From: Bacteroides sp. UBA939
GTDB taxonomy: Bacteria; Bacteroidota; Bacteroidia; Bacteroidales; Bacteroidaceae
Reading direction: 5' to 3'
Assembly (NCBI RefSeq): GCF_002293435.1
Contig: NZ_DBDF01000089.1
Location: forward strand, 1-26,611
DNA: 26,611 bases
The notes under the pieces are model-generated. The model was not told where the DNA came from and made no database searches. It saw only the letters and a program-made list of their open reading frames with translations. The position numbers were made by a program, and so were the translations under genes. Position 1 is the stretch's first letter, and every line of letters begins with the position of its first letter. This document shows positions 7,555 through 14,133 of the stretch, one piece after another.

Positions 7555-7796
7555 TTGAATATATAAACCTCCACTCTGTCATCGTGCACGGAGTAGATAA
7601 GTCGATGCTCAGAATTAATCCGTCTCGACCATTTCCCTGCCAAGTCATATTTAAGAGGTTCCGGCTTACCAATTCCGGCATAGGGATGTTCCAATATGTC
7701 AGCCAGTAACTTCTTGATACGATTCGCAACTCCAGGATTGTTCTTCTTCCAATATTCCCAATGCTCCATGGCAGTAGGAGTAAATATTATCTTCAT
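7551..7796 (-). CDS. yoeB: YoeB-family toxin, C-terminally short
   Basis: The toxin of a type II module; YoeB family members cut mRNA at the ribosome and are blocked by their YefM partner. The 81 residues can be lined up with E. coli YoeB nearly without gaps: GKPEPLK with Glu46 and WSRRINSEHRLIYSV with Arg65 fall at the same numbers. E. coli YoeB has 84 residues and ends in HY, where His83 and Tyr84 belong to the active site; here translation stops after VYIFN at residue 81, so those residues are missing. The missing end coincides with the TTAA shared with the converging transporter stop. The enzyme may be weakened or dead, or another residue may substitute. Its start overlaps the antitoxin stop as ATGA. 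Confidence 0.88.
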   Translation of the reverse strand: MKIIFTPTAMEHWEYWKKNNPGVANRIKKLLADILEHPYAGIGKPEPLKYDLAGKWSRRINSEHRLIYSVHDDRVEVYIFN

Positions 7797-8047
7797 AATG
7801 AATCTAAATCGACCTCAATTCCTTTACCCGCTTTCAAATCTTCCTCTCCTCTATATATATCCTCCATTGTTTGGGGCGAGGACATGATGTATTCCGTCTC
7901 CTTTAACGAATTATATTCTTCCAAAGAAATCATCACTACTCCCGTTCCATTCCCACGATTAATGATTACTGTATCGCAATCATCAACCACAGAGTCAATA
8001 TAGCCTTTAAGATTTGCTCTTAAATCCGTGTAATTAGTAGTTCTCAT
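7793..8047 (-). CDS. Phd/YefM-family antitoxin
   Basis: An 84-residue antitoxin. The N-terminal half (MRTTNYTDLRANLKGYIDSV, then VIINRGNGTGVVMISLEEYNSL) is the DNA-binding dimer domain of Phd/YefM proteins, and the acidic tail from about residue 55 would wrap the toxin. I chose ATG at 8047; starting at 8071 would put codons over the transcription start region. The gene precedes the toxin and overlaps it by four bases, the usual order for yefM-yoeB. It should repress its own promoter with the toxin as co-repressor; a fitting operator overlaps the promoter. Confidence 0.9.
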   Translation of the reverse strand: MRTTNYTDLRANLKGYIDSVVDDCDTVIINRGNGTGVVMISLEEYNSLKETEYIMSSPQTMEDIYRGEEDLKAGKGIEVDLDSL

Positions 8048-8068
8048 AACTCTTCTTTTCATTTTGCA

Positions 8069-8100
8069 CAAAAGTATGTACTTATTTGCGTACCTACAAA
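8069..8100 (-). promoter_or_regulatory. Promoter of the toxin-antitoxin operon
   Basis: On the minus strand TTTG (8100-8097), 20 bases, then TACTTTTG (8076-8069): a complete match to the Bacteroidales promoter. Transcription would start near 8062, about 15 bases before the antitoxin ATG. Confidence 0.85.
8074..8097. promoter_or_regulatory. Probable antitoxin operator
   Basis: GTATGTAC (8074-8081) and GTACCTAC (8090-8097) form an inverted repeat with 7 of 8 bases matching, 8 bases apart, lying between and over the -7 and -33 elements. The two GTAC cores are 12 bases apart, centre to centre. The E. coli YefM operator also uses TGTACA cores with similar spacing, so autoregulation is likely. Confidence 0.65.
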
Positions 8101-8205
8101 TTTAATCAGTTAAAAATGAGGTAACTCAAGATAGACATAAATATAATTTTGATGCGATTGCCCTGTTTCCTCTTACAGGTACTCTCACTTAATAAAGAAA
8201 ATGAT

Positions 8206-8213
8206 TATCTTTG
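8206..8213 (+). promoter_or_regulatory. Candidate -7 element for the ROK gene
   Basis: TATCTTTG matches TAnnTTTG; no clear -33 TTTG is seen. It would give a leader of about 20 bases to the ATG at 8239, which supports that start. Confidence 0.5.
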
Positions 8214-8238
8214 TGCAACTTACAAAATATTAATAGTT

Positions 8239-9447
8239 ATGAACCAACAGCTTTTGAAAGAAATAGAAATAGGATCTAAAAGTGCCCTCGTCAAAAAGAG
8301 AATTATTACACATTATATATATAATGGAAGTTCTACAATTCCCGACCTTTCAAAAGAACTGGAATTAAGTGTACCAACCGTCACTAAATTCGTTGATGAA
8401 ATGTGTGATGACGGTTATATCAATGATTACGGAAAACTGGAAACCAGTGGCGGACGTCACCCGAATCTTTATGGCCTCAATCCCGAATCAGGGTATTTTC
8501 TGGGTGTAGATATCAAAAAGCTCTCTGTTAACATCGGACTGATCAACTTTAAAGGTGATATGGTAGAGTTGAAGATGGATGTACCTTATAAATTCGAGAA
8601 CTCGATTGAGGGAATGAATGAGTTATGCAAACTCATTCTCGATTTTATAAAGGGACTCACCATCAACAAAGATAAAATCCTGAATGTTAATGTAAATGTG
8701 TCGGGACGGGTAAATCCCGAATCGGGATATAGTTTCAGTCTGTTCAATTTTGAAGAGAAACCATTGGCTGATGTATTAACCGAAAAATTAGGGTATAAAG
8801 TAACTGTTGATAATGATACGCGCGCCATGACCTATGGAGAATATATGCAAGGGTGCGTGAAAGGGGAAAAAGACATTATTTTCGTAAATGTAAGTTGGGG
8901 GATAGGTATCGGGATTATTATTGATGGTAAAATCTATACCGGCAAATCAGGTTTCTCGGGTGAGTTTGGTCACGTAAGCGCCTATGATAATGAGATAATC
9001 TGCCATTGTGGCAAAAAAGGATGCCTGGAAACAGAAACCTCCGGTTCAGCGCTCCACCGGATTTTATTAGAACGTATCCGGAACGGGGAAAGCTCCATAC
9101 TATCAGCACAAATTACCGATAAGAAAGATCCCATAACTATTGATGATATAATTGCCGCTGTAAACAAGGAAGACTTGCTCTGCATCGAAATTGTAGAAGA
9201 AATCGGGCAAAAACTGGGCAAACAAATTGCAGGACTAATTAATATTTTCAATCCGGAACTGGTTATTATAGGGGGTACTCTATCTTTGACCGGAGACTAT
9301 ATCACTCAGCCAATAAAAACAGCTGTACGCAAATACTCCCTAAATCTGGTCAATAAAGATTCAGCCATCGTAACCTCCAAATTGAAAGATAAGGCAGGGA
9401 TCGTTGGAGCTTGTATGCTGGCACGTAGCAGAATGTTTGAGAGTTAA
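8239..9447 (+). CDS. ROK-family transcriptional regulator
   Basis: A 402-residue protein with an N-terminal winged helix-turn-helix (about residues 17-70, including IPDLSKELELSVPTVTKFVDEM) and a ROK sugar-kinase-like domain. In the ROK domain are the phosphate/sugar-binding DND (191-193), SGEFGHV with His245, and the zinc motif CHCGKKGC (255-262), then NIFNPELVIIGG near the end. The HTH plus ROK layout is that of NagC/Mlc/XylR-type regulators, which bind a sugar or sugar phosphate and control sugar-use genes. The DND aspartate is kept, so kinase activity is not ruled out. I chose ATG at 8239, as the upstream extension from 8149 crosses a promoter-like TATCTTTG. The next gene, ispE, starts 31 bases later on the same strand; no sugar gene adjoins, so its target is unknown. 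Confidence 0.9.
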   Translation: MNQQLLKEIEIGSKSALVKKRIITHYIYNGSSTIPDLSKELELSVPTVTKFVDEMCDDGYINDYGKLETSGGRHPNLYGLNPESGYFLGVDIKKLSVNIGLINFKGDMVELKMDVPYKFENSIEGMNELCKLILDFIKGLTINKDKILNVNVNVSGRVNPESGYSFSLFNFEEKPLADVLTEKLGYKVTVDNDTRAMTYGEYMQGCVKGEKDIIFVNVSWGIGIGIIIDGKIYTGKSGFSGEFGHVSAYDNEIICHCGKKGCLETETSGSALHRILLERIRNGESSILSAQITDKKDPITIDDIIAAVNKEDLLCIEIVEEIGQKLGKQIAGLINIFNPELVIIGGTLSLTGDYITQPIKTAVRKYSLNLVNKDSAIVTSKLKDKAGIVGACMLARSRMFES

Positions 9448-9478
9448 TTCCATTCACACACGCTACATAGAAAATGCC

Positions 9479-10309
9479 ATGATAACATTTCCGAATGCCA
9501 AAATAAACCTGGGACTGAATGTCGTAGAAAAGCGTCCCGACGGATATCATAATCTGGAAACCGTATTTTATCCCGTCCCTATAGAAGATGCGCTTGAAAT
9601 CAACATTCTGAACGGAGGTAATGAGAAATTCCGTCTGCATCAGGCAGGAATAGAAATTGAAGGAGAAGCTGAAAACAACTTGGTGGTAAAAGCCTATAAG
9701 CTCTTAGATGAAAAGTATGACCTGCCACCTGTAGATATTCACCTGTTCAAACACATCCCTTCAGGTGCAGGCTTGGGCGGCGGCTCATCCGACGCGGCTT
9801 ATATGCTGAAACTACTGAATGAAAAGTTCGCTTTGGGATTGACAAATGAAAGTTTGGAAGAATACGCAGCTAAGTTAGGAGCCGATTGCGCTTTTTTTAT
9901 CCGGAATACTCCAATGTATGCCGAAGGAATAGGCAACATCCTCTCTCCTATCTCTTTATCCTTAAAAGGATATCAGATGTTTTTAGTAAAACCGGATGTT
10001 TTTGTTTCTACCCGCGAAGCTTTTGCACAAATAAAACCACACCGGCAAGAAATTCCATTGAAAGAAGTGCTGACACATCCTATAGAAGAGTGGAAAGAAC
10101 TTATGAAGAATGACTTCGAAGAAAGTGTATTCCCACAGTTCCCGGTCATCAGGGGAATTAAGGAAAGGCTTTATAAGCAAGGAGCCATATACGCTGCCAT
10201 GACGGGTTCCGGTTCATCCGTATTTGGATTGTTCAAACCAGAGGATGATAAACTGACAGAAGAAGGTTTCGGAGAAAAGGCATTCGTGTATCGGGGAATA
10301 TTGAAGTAA
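9479..10309 (+). CDS. ispE: 4-diphosphocytidyl-2-C-methyl-D-erythritol kinase (IspE)
   Basis: Cytoplasmic kinase of the MEP pathway: it phosphorylates CDP-methylerythritol with ATP on the way to isopentenyl diphosphate. The 276 residues show the GHMP-kinase pattern: NAKINLGL with Lys8 at the start, RPDGYHN near 21-27, the ATP-binding loop SGAGLGGGSSDAA beginning at Ser95, catalytic Asp136 in GADCAFF, and the late MTGSGSSVFGLF motif. Length is normal for the family. I chose ATG at 9479, which gives the standard N-terminus; an upstream start at 9404 would overlap the ROK gene. It follows that gene by 31 bases and may share its transcript. No terminator was recognised after it. Confidence 0.96.
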   Translation: MITFPNAKINLGLNVVEKRPDGYHNLETVFYPVPIEDALEINILNGGNEKFRLHQAGIEIEGEAENNLVVKAYKLLDEKYDLPPVDIHLFKHIPSGAGLGGGSSDAAYMLKLLNEKFALGLTNESLEEYAAKLGADCAFFIRNTPMYAEGIGNILSPISLSLKGYQMFLVKPDVFVSTREAFAQIKPHRQEIPLKEVLTHPIEEWKELMKNDFEESVFPQFPVIRGIKERLYKQGAIYAAMTGSGSSVFGLFKPEDDKLTEEGFGEKAFVYRGILK

Positions 10310-10512
10310 GAAACCTTGGCTCACCCAGTCACCCGAAATTTCCGGCACATGAAATACCGATTCTTGATAAACCAAGACAGGGAGAATAGACATTTACATA
10401 GTATTATTCCACAACTATATCCTTGGCCACGGATAGTGAAATATATAATAGAAACAGCGGGATGAAAAAGCTTCGACGGAAGATTGGGCGAAATCCTCAC
10501 CATTTTACTATT
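10310..10512. other. Gap without recognised gene between ispE and the STAS-like gene
   Basis: About 200 bases between two converging genes. I see no terminator hairpin with a T-run on either strand and no convincing gene. A 60-codon minus-strand frame (10503-10321) is hydrophobic and cysteine-rich but resembles nothing I know and has no promoter motif. Confidence 0.4.
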
Positions 10513-10803
10513 CTAATCTATTAGAGACATATAATCATTAAAGTATTTCCTTATTCGTTCAATTTGAGATTTCTTTATATTCTGAAAACGTAATGCTTGC
10601 TTAGTTGTGTCTATACCAAATAAAACAATTAAATTACCGAAAGAAGTATTCATGAACATTGTTGGAAACGAATCTACATCTTCCATATCTATGGATACAG
10701 TTTGATTACTGTTTATAGCATCCCTTACTATACCAAACAGCATTATACCTCCATCCGGATAGCTTCTTCCGTCCAATATGTCTTTTATCTTAACTGTTAC
10801 CAT
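10513..10803 (-). CDS. STAS-like protein (DUF4325 type)
   Basis: A small 96-residue protein resembling the STAS-like DUF4325 family: RSYPDGG at 13-19, a strand VSIDMEDV at 36-43 followed by a Ser/Thr-rich turn (SFPTMFMNTSFGNL, 45-58) in the place where STAS proteins carry a phosphorylatable serine. DUF4325 genes are often paired with a histidine-kinase-like ATPase gene, as here: the ATPase gene ends 10 bases before this ATG. By analogy with SpoIIAA/SpoIIAB or RsbS/RsbT the pair could be a partner switch in which the ATPase phosphorylates the STAS-like protein, but no target is encoded nearby. Base composition is clearly more AT-rich than the flanking genes. ATG at 10803 is preferred; upstream codons overlap the ATPase gene. 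Confidence 0.65.
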   Translation of the reverse strand: MVTVKIKDILDGRSYPDGGIMLFGIVRDAINSNQTVSIDMEDVDSFPTMFMNTSFGNLIVLFGIDTTKQALRFQNIKKSQIERIRKYFNDYMSLID

Positions 10804-10813
10804 AATTATTATG

Positions 10814-11698
10814 TTATAAACAAACATCTCCTTCAATTTCTTCATCTTTTTCAAATGAATCAATTGAGATATCAAAGTAAATCAATGTTCCTTTAAAATC
10901 AAAATCTAAAGTATATGTTCTAATATTATTTTTGTTTTCTTGGCAAAACAACAGAGCTTTGTTACTAACAACCCTCATCATTCCACCATTCTTAAGATTA
11001 GATAATACATTATCCAATCCAAACCCCCTATTGTGCTTATTGGTTTTAGCGGAAACGCCAATATCTAACGAGCTTTTTAGTGCTAACTCATCACTTTTTA
11101 TCTCAGGCATAGCAGCCCTAAGAGTAGTTGGAATTCCCAAACCTAAATCACATGCGGCAAAATGTATTTTCCCTTCTTCCTCATCATAATTGATATATGA
11201 AAAAGCAATGCCATTAGATTTAGAATGGTCTGCAACATTTGCATATATCTCATCTAAAGAATTTTGAAAGCCAGAAATATCTAACCCTTTAAAGTATGTT
11301 CTTTGTAAATACTCCGTAATTACAATACTATACTCTTTGGCTCTATTATTCACGATCTTCCATAAATTCAAATTAGACGTATCTTTCTCTTTAACATACG
11401 CAGTATTAGTATTGTTTATGTATCGGTGCATTTCAACCTCGCTAAAAACAAAATTGATTAATTCCAAATCATCTGCCTCAAAATAAACAATATAATTATA
11501 TCTCTCAATATATTCAATAAGACAAGAAAGAAGTACTATATGAAAAGGAGTAAAATCATTTTTCTTGATTGTATTTGGAATATGTATTTTAATCTCCTGT
11601 TTTATCCCACTATTATTCGGTTTCAAAAGTCGAATTATAGAATTCACACTTTTAATCCAATACCTTCTGTCCTTTTTATCAAATATAATTCTTTCCAT
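10814..11698 (-). CDS. HATPase-domain (GHKL) ATP-binding protein
   Basis: A 294-residue soluble protein. The C-terminal half has the GHKL ATP-binding pattern: an N-box with Glu150 and Asn154 (DEIYANVADHS), a G1 box DLGLGIP at 184-190, and a glycine-rich lid NRGFGLDN at 223-230. The N-terminal ~130 residues have no recognised domain; their alternating hydrophobic strands and helices could be STAS-like. There is no dimerisation/phosphoacceptor His region or membrane segment, so it is not a sensor kinase. It is the first gene of a two-gene unit with a STAS-like protein. By analogy it could be an anti-sigma-type serine kinase or a switch ATPase. The unit is strikingly AT-rich, roughly 30% GC by eye, suggesting acquisition from elsewhere. 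Confidence 0.8.
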   Translation of the reverse strand: MERIIFDKKDRRYWIKSVNSIIRLLKPNNSGIKQEIKIHIPNTIKKNDFTPFHIVLLSCLIEYIERYNYIVYFEADDLELINFVFSEVEMHRYINNTNTAYVKEKDTSNLNLWKIVNNRAKEYSIVITEYLQRTYFKGLDISGFQNSLDEIYANVADHSKSNGIAFSYINYDEEEGKIHFAACDLGLGIPTTLRAAMPEIKSDELALKSSLDIGVSAKTNKHNRGFGLDNVLSNLKNGGMMRVVSNKALLFCQENKNNIRTYTLDFDFKGTLIYFDISIDSFEKDEEIEGDVCL

Positions 11699-11748
11699 TA
11701 TTAGTATTCGCGTTGCATATCAACCACACTACAATATATTTGTGACCA

Positions 11749-11756
11749 CAAAGATA
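11749..11756 (-). promoter_or_regulatory. Candidate -7 element for the HATPase/STAS-like unit
   Basis: The minus strand reads TATCTTTG, a full TAnnTTTG match; upstream is AT-rich without a clear TTTG. It predicts a leader of about 44 bases before the ATG at 11698. Confidence 0.5.
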
Positions 11757-11883
11757 TATTATTCTAAAATAAAAAGAAACACTTACTCTAACATTTTTCC
11801 AGCTCTTGCATTTATAACAATTACTACTGCCACAAATTACACTTTACACCACCCCTACATAAGCCCTCCCGAACGCCTATAAA

Positions 11884-11968
11884 TTACTTAGTAGTCTGCC
11901 AATTACCCAGTAGTAGTTGCCCAATTACCTACTAGTAGTTCAGACTCTACTACTAAGTAGTTTCAAAT
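11884..11968. repeat. 22-bp imperfect palindromic repeat array, locus 1
   Basis: Four units start with TTAC or CTAC at 11884, 11903, 11925 and 11947; the first is 19 bases, the others exactly 22. Each has GTAGT or AGTAGT in the middle and ends in a short variable tail (CCAA, CCAA, GACT, AAAT). Unit 3 holds the palindrome CTACTAGTAG and unit 4 holds ACTACT-A-AGTAGT. The outer parts also pair with each other: ACTTAGTAGTCTG (11886) against CAGACT..ACTACTAAG (11941). The same design and period recur at 21520-21651. Confidence 0.8.
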
Positions 11969-12061
11969 AGCATTTAAACCATCTTTAAAGAGACCACAAA
12001 CAACAAGAAAACACAGATTGATCTTACACCCTATAGCAGTCGCTCGTTCCGGGCGAACAAC

Positions 12062-12097
12062 AAAAAAATAAGCCCTGTCTCCCGACAAGGCTTATTT
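12062..12097 (-). terminator. Terminator-like hairpin, probable end of the galE transcript
   Basis: On the minus strand AAATAAGCC pairs with GGCTTATTT, with an inner TGTC/GACA pairing and a 4-base loop, followed by a run of T (bases 12068-12062). It lies about 200 bases after the galE stop, which implies a long 3' untranslated region or a separate small RNA ending here. Confidence 0.7.
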
Positions 12098-12225
12098 ACA
12101 ACACAAACACAAAATAAAACACGACAAAACTACTATGCAATCCCACCTGTCTATGCCGGGGAGGCATACGTACTGGCTATGGATATTCACATACACATAA
12201 ACAGCTTCAGGCTGATTCGCATTTT

Positions 12226-12260
12226 ATAAACAAATGCGGGGAAGCATTTGTTTATTTTTT
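12226..12260 (+). terminator. Plus-strand terminator facing galE
   Basis: An uninterrupted 12-bp stem (ATAAACAAATGC / GCATTTGTTTAT) with a 6-base loop is followed by TTTTT on the plus strand. It ends 35 bases from the galE stop codon. No plus-strand protein gene lies upstream within 1.9 kb, so the transcript it would end is unknown. Confidence 0.65.
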
Positions 12261-12294
12261 ATTTGTTAATAAAAACAAAATATCTTCTAAATGC

Positions 12295-13329
12295 TTATTG
12301 AATACCTCTTTCACGAAGCTTCAATTGCCAATTCCATGCAGAACGCAATGTATCTTCTATGGTTTCAACAGCTTTCCAACCTAATTCTTCGTTAGCGAAC
12401 TTAGGATCCGCCCATACCTTTTCAATATCTCCCGCGCGACGGCCAACAATCTGATAGTTCAGTTTTACACCAGTCGCTTTTTCGAAAGCACTGATCAGTT
12501 CCAATACTGAAAGACCGCGTCCCGTTCCGATATTAAATACTTCTACCTTCTCTTTTTGTTTATTCTCCAAGATACGGCAGATAGCGATTACGTGCGCTTT
12601 TGCCAAATCGACTACATTAATAAAGTCGCGTATGCAAGAGCCGTCGGGCGTATCATAATCATCACCAAATACACTCAGTTTCTCACGGATACCGATAGCG
12701 GTTTGGGTCAGATAAGGTATCAAATTTTGAGGCACACCATTAGGTAATTCACCCAGTAATGCCGTAGGATGCGCACCAATCGGATTAAAATAGCGCAATA
12801 ATATTGCATTGATAGGGGCACCGGATGCTATTGTATCACGAACGATTTCTTCATTGATCTGTTTTGTGTTACCATAAGGAGATTCCGCTTTCTTAATCGG
12901 AGCGTTCTCCGTTACCGGCAATTCGTCCGGCTGGCCATAAACAGTGCAAGAAGACGAGAATACGATACCTTCCACTCCATGCTTCGGCATCAGTTCGAGC
13001 AGGTTAATCAACGAAACCAAATTGTTACGGTAATAAAGCAACGGTTTCTGAACCGACTCACCTACTGCTTTACTGGCTGCAAAGTGAATGATAGCCTTAA
13101 TGCCTTTATACTTATCAAATAAAGCGTCAAGTCCGGCAAAGTCCAAACAATCCAATACTTCAAATGCGGGACGAATGCCTGATACTTTTTCAATATTATC
13201 TATTACGTCAACGTTGGAGTTAGACAGATTATCTATTATGACTACTTCATATCCGGCATTTTGCAGTTCTACTACAGTATGAGAACCTATATAACCGGTA
13301 CCACCGGTGACCAATATTTTTTCCTTCAT
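12295..13329 (-). CDS. galE: UDP-glucose 4-epimerase (GalE)
   Basis: Cytoplasmic NAD-dependent enzyme that interconverts UDP-glucose and UDP-galactose, feeding galactose use and surface glycan synthesis. The 344 residues start with the Rossmann motif TGGTGYIGSH (8-17). The catalytic triad is visible: Ser127 in FSSSCTVYG, Tyr152 and Lys156 in SPYGNTK, each three positions after its E. coli GalE counterpart. The C-terminal part has RYFNPIGAHP, typical of GalE. The start ATG at 13329 is close to the family's usual N-terminus. It is a single gene: the rnf terminator lies behind it, and it has its own -7 element at 13367-13374. Confidence 0.97.
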   Translation of the reverse strand: MKEKILVTGGTGYIGSHTVVELQNAGYEVVIIDNLSNSNVDVIDNIEKVSGIRPAFEVLDCLDFAGLDALFDKYKGIKAIIHFAASKAVGESVQKPLLYYRNNLVSLINLLELMPKHGVEGIVFSSSCTVYGQPDELPVTENAPIKKAESPYGNTKQINEEIVRDTIASGAPINAILLRYFNPIGAHPTALLGELPNGVPQNLIPYLTQTAIGIREKLSVFGDDYDTPDGSCIRDFINVVDLAKAHVIAICRILENKQKEKVEVFNIGTGRGLSVLELISAFEKATGVKLNYQIVGRRAGDIEKVWADPKFANEELGWKAVETIEDTLRSAWNWQLKLRERGIQ

Positions 13330-13366
13330 TTGTGATTTATCTTTAGGGCATCTTCTTTTATGGGCA

Positions 13367-13374
13367 CAAAATTA
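13367..13374 (-). promoter_or_regulatory. Candidate -7 element for galE
   Basis: The minus strand reads TAATTTTG, a full TAnnTTTG match. A TTTG lies 23 bases upstream (13401-13398), slightly beyond the usual spacing. The leader would be about 30 bases. Confidence 0.55.
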
Positions 13375-13421
13375 AAAAATAATTTTAAATAAGAAAGCAA
13401 AAAAGAGTATTTTTTATATAT

Positions 13422-13458
13422 AAAAAAACAAAGGGGCAGATGAAACTCTACCCCTTTG
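13422..13458 (-). terminator. Terminator of the rnf operon
   Basis: On the minus strand CAAAGGGG (13458-13451) pairs with CCCCTTTG (13436-13429), then seven T follow. It lies 20 bases after the rnfA stop. Confidence 0.93.
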
Positions 13459-13478
13459 CTTATTTATTGTTCTATTTT

Positions 13479-14057
13479 TCAGATTTTGACTACACCGGAG
13501 AAGCCCATGAATGCCATAGCCAGTAAACCGGCCGTGATTAGAGCTATCGGAGTTCCCTTCATTCCTTTGGGGATATTAACCAAGCTCATCTGTTCGCGCA
13601 AGCCTGCAAAAATAGTCAGTGCCAAGCCGAAACCAAGGGCAGTGGAAAACGCATATACGACGCCGGTCAGTAAATCATAGTCTTTTTGAATAACGAGAAT
13701 AGCTACACCCAGAATACAGCAGTTGGTGGTAATCAACGGTAAAAATACGCCCAACGCCTGATACAAGGAAGGTGACACTTTCTTCAGAATGATTTCTACC
13801 ATCTGAACCAATGCGGCAATTACCAGGATGAAGGTAATGGTCTGCAAATAGCCTAAATCGAAAGCATCGAGCACAAACTTCTGAATCAGAAATGTTACGA
13901 TAGTGGCGATGGTGAGCACGAATGCCACAGCAGCCGACATACCCAACGCTGTTTCCACTTTCTTGGATACACCGAGGAACGGACAAATACCCAGGAACTG
14001 CGACAACACGATGTTGTTGACAAAGATTGCCGAAATAAATATCAATATATAATCCAT
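13479..14057 (-). CDS. rnfA: Rnf complex subunit RnfA
   Basis: Integral membrane subunit of the Rnf ferredoxin:NAD oxidoreductase, which pumps Na+ or H+ while electrons pass between ferredoxin and NAD. The 192 residues form about six membrane helices. The family start (DYILIFISAIFVNNIVLSQFLGICPFLGVS) is intact, with Cys25 in GICPFLG and a second cysteine pair in TTNCCILG; in the complex these cysteines of RnfA and RnfE help hold an iron-sulfur cluster within the membrane. ATG at 14057 is preferred over a TTG at 14066. It is the last gene of the operon, 76 bases after rnfE. Confidence 0.95.
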   Translation of the reverse strand: MDYILIFISAIFVNNIVLSQFLGICPFLGVSKKVETALGMSAAVAFVLTIATIVTFLIQKFVLDAFDLGYLQTITFILVIAALVQMVEIILKKVSPSLYQALGVFLPLITTNCCILGVAILVIQKDYDLLTGVVYAFSTALGFGLALTIFAGLREQMSLVNIPKGMKGTPIALITAGLLAMAFMGFSGVVKI

Positions 14058-14069
14058 ACTTTTCAAGAT

Positions 14070-14097
14070 TAAGAATTGAAAGCTAAGAATTGAAAGC
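14070..14097. repeat. 14-bp tandem duplication in the rnfE-rnfA spacer
   Basis: TAAGAATTGAAAGC occurs twice in direct succession (14070-14083 and 14084-14097), just upstream of rnfA on the minus strand. It probably arose by slippage; no function is evident. Confidence 0.85.
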
Positions 14098-14133
14098 AGT
14101 TGCTACTCTCATCCTTATTTCAATTTCCTATTA

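Larger units (their letters stand above)
11699..12294. other. Gene-free stretch with promoter, 22-bp repeats and hairpins
   Basis: No protein gene is supported in these ~600 bases. In order they contain a promoter for the HATPase gene (11749-11756), an AT-rich spacer, four units of a 22-bp repeat (11884-11968), a terminator-like hairpin with T-run on the minus strand (12062-12097), a small GC-rich hairpin (TATGCC/GGCATA at 12153-12169), and a perfect hairpin with T-run on the plus strand (12226-12260). The region 11970-12260 may encode a structured RNA. Confidence 0.6.

Noticed and set aside
7520..7729. Alternative frame that could hide a frameshifted end of the toxin
   Set aside because: Neither other frame past 7551 yields the expected HY ending, so a simple one-base frameshift does not explain the short toxin.
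10321..10503. 60-codon minus-strand frame after ispE
   Set aside because: Hydrophobic and Cys-rich but with no signal, promoter or recognisable relative; too short to support.
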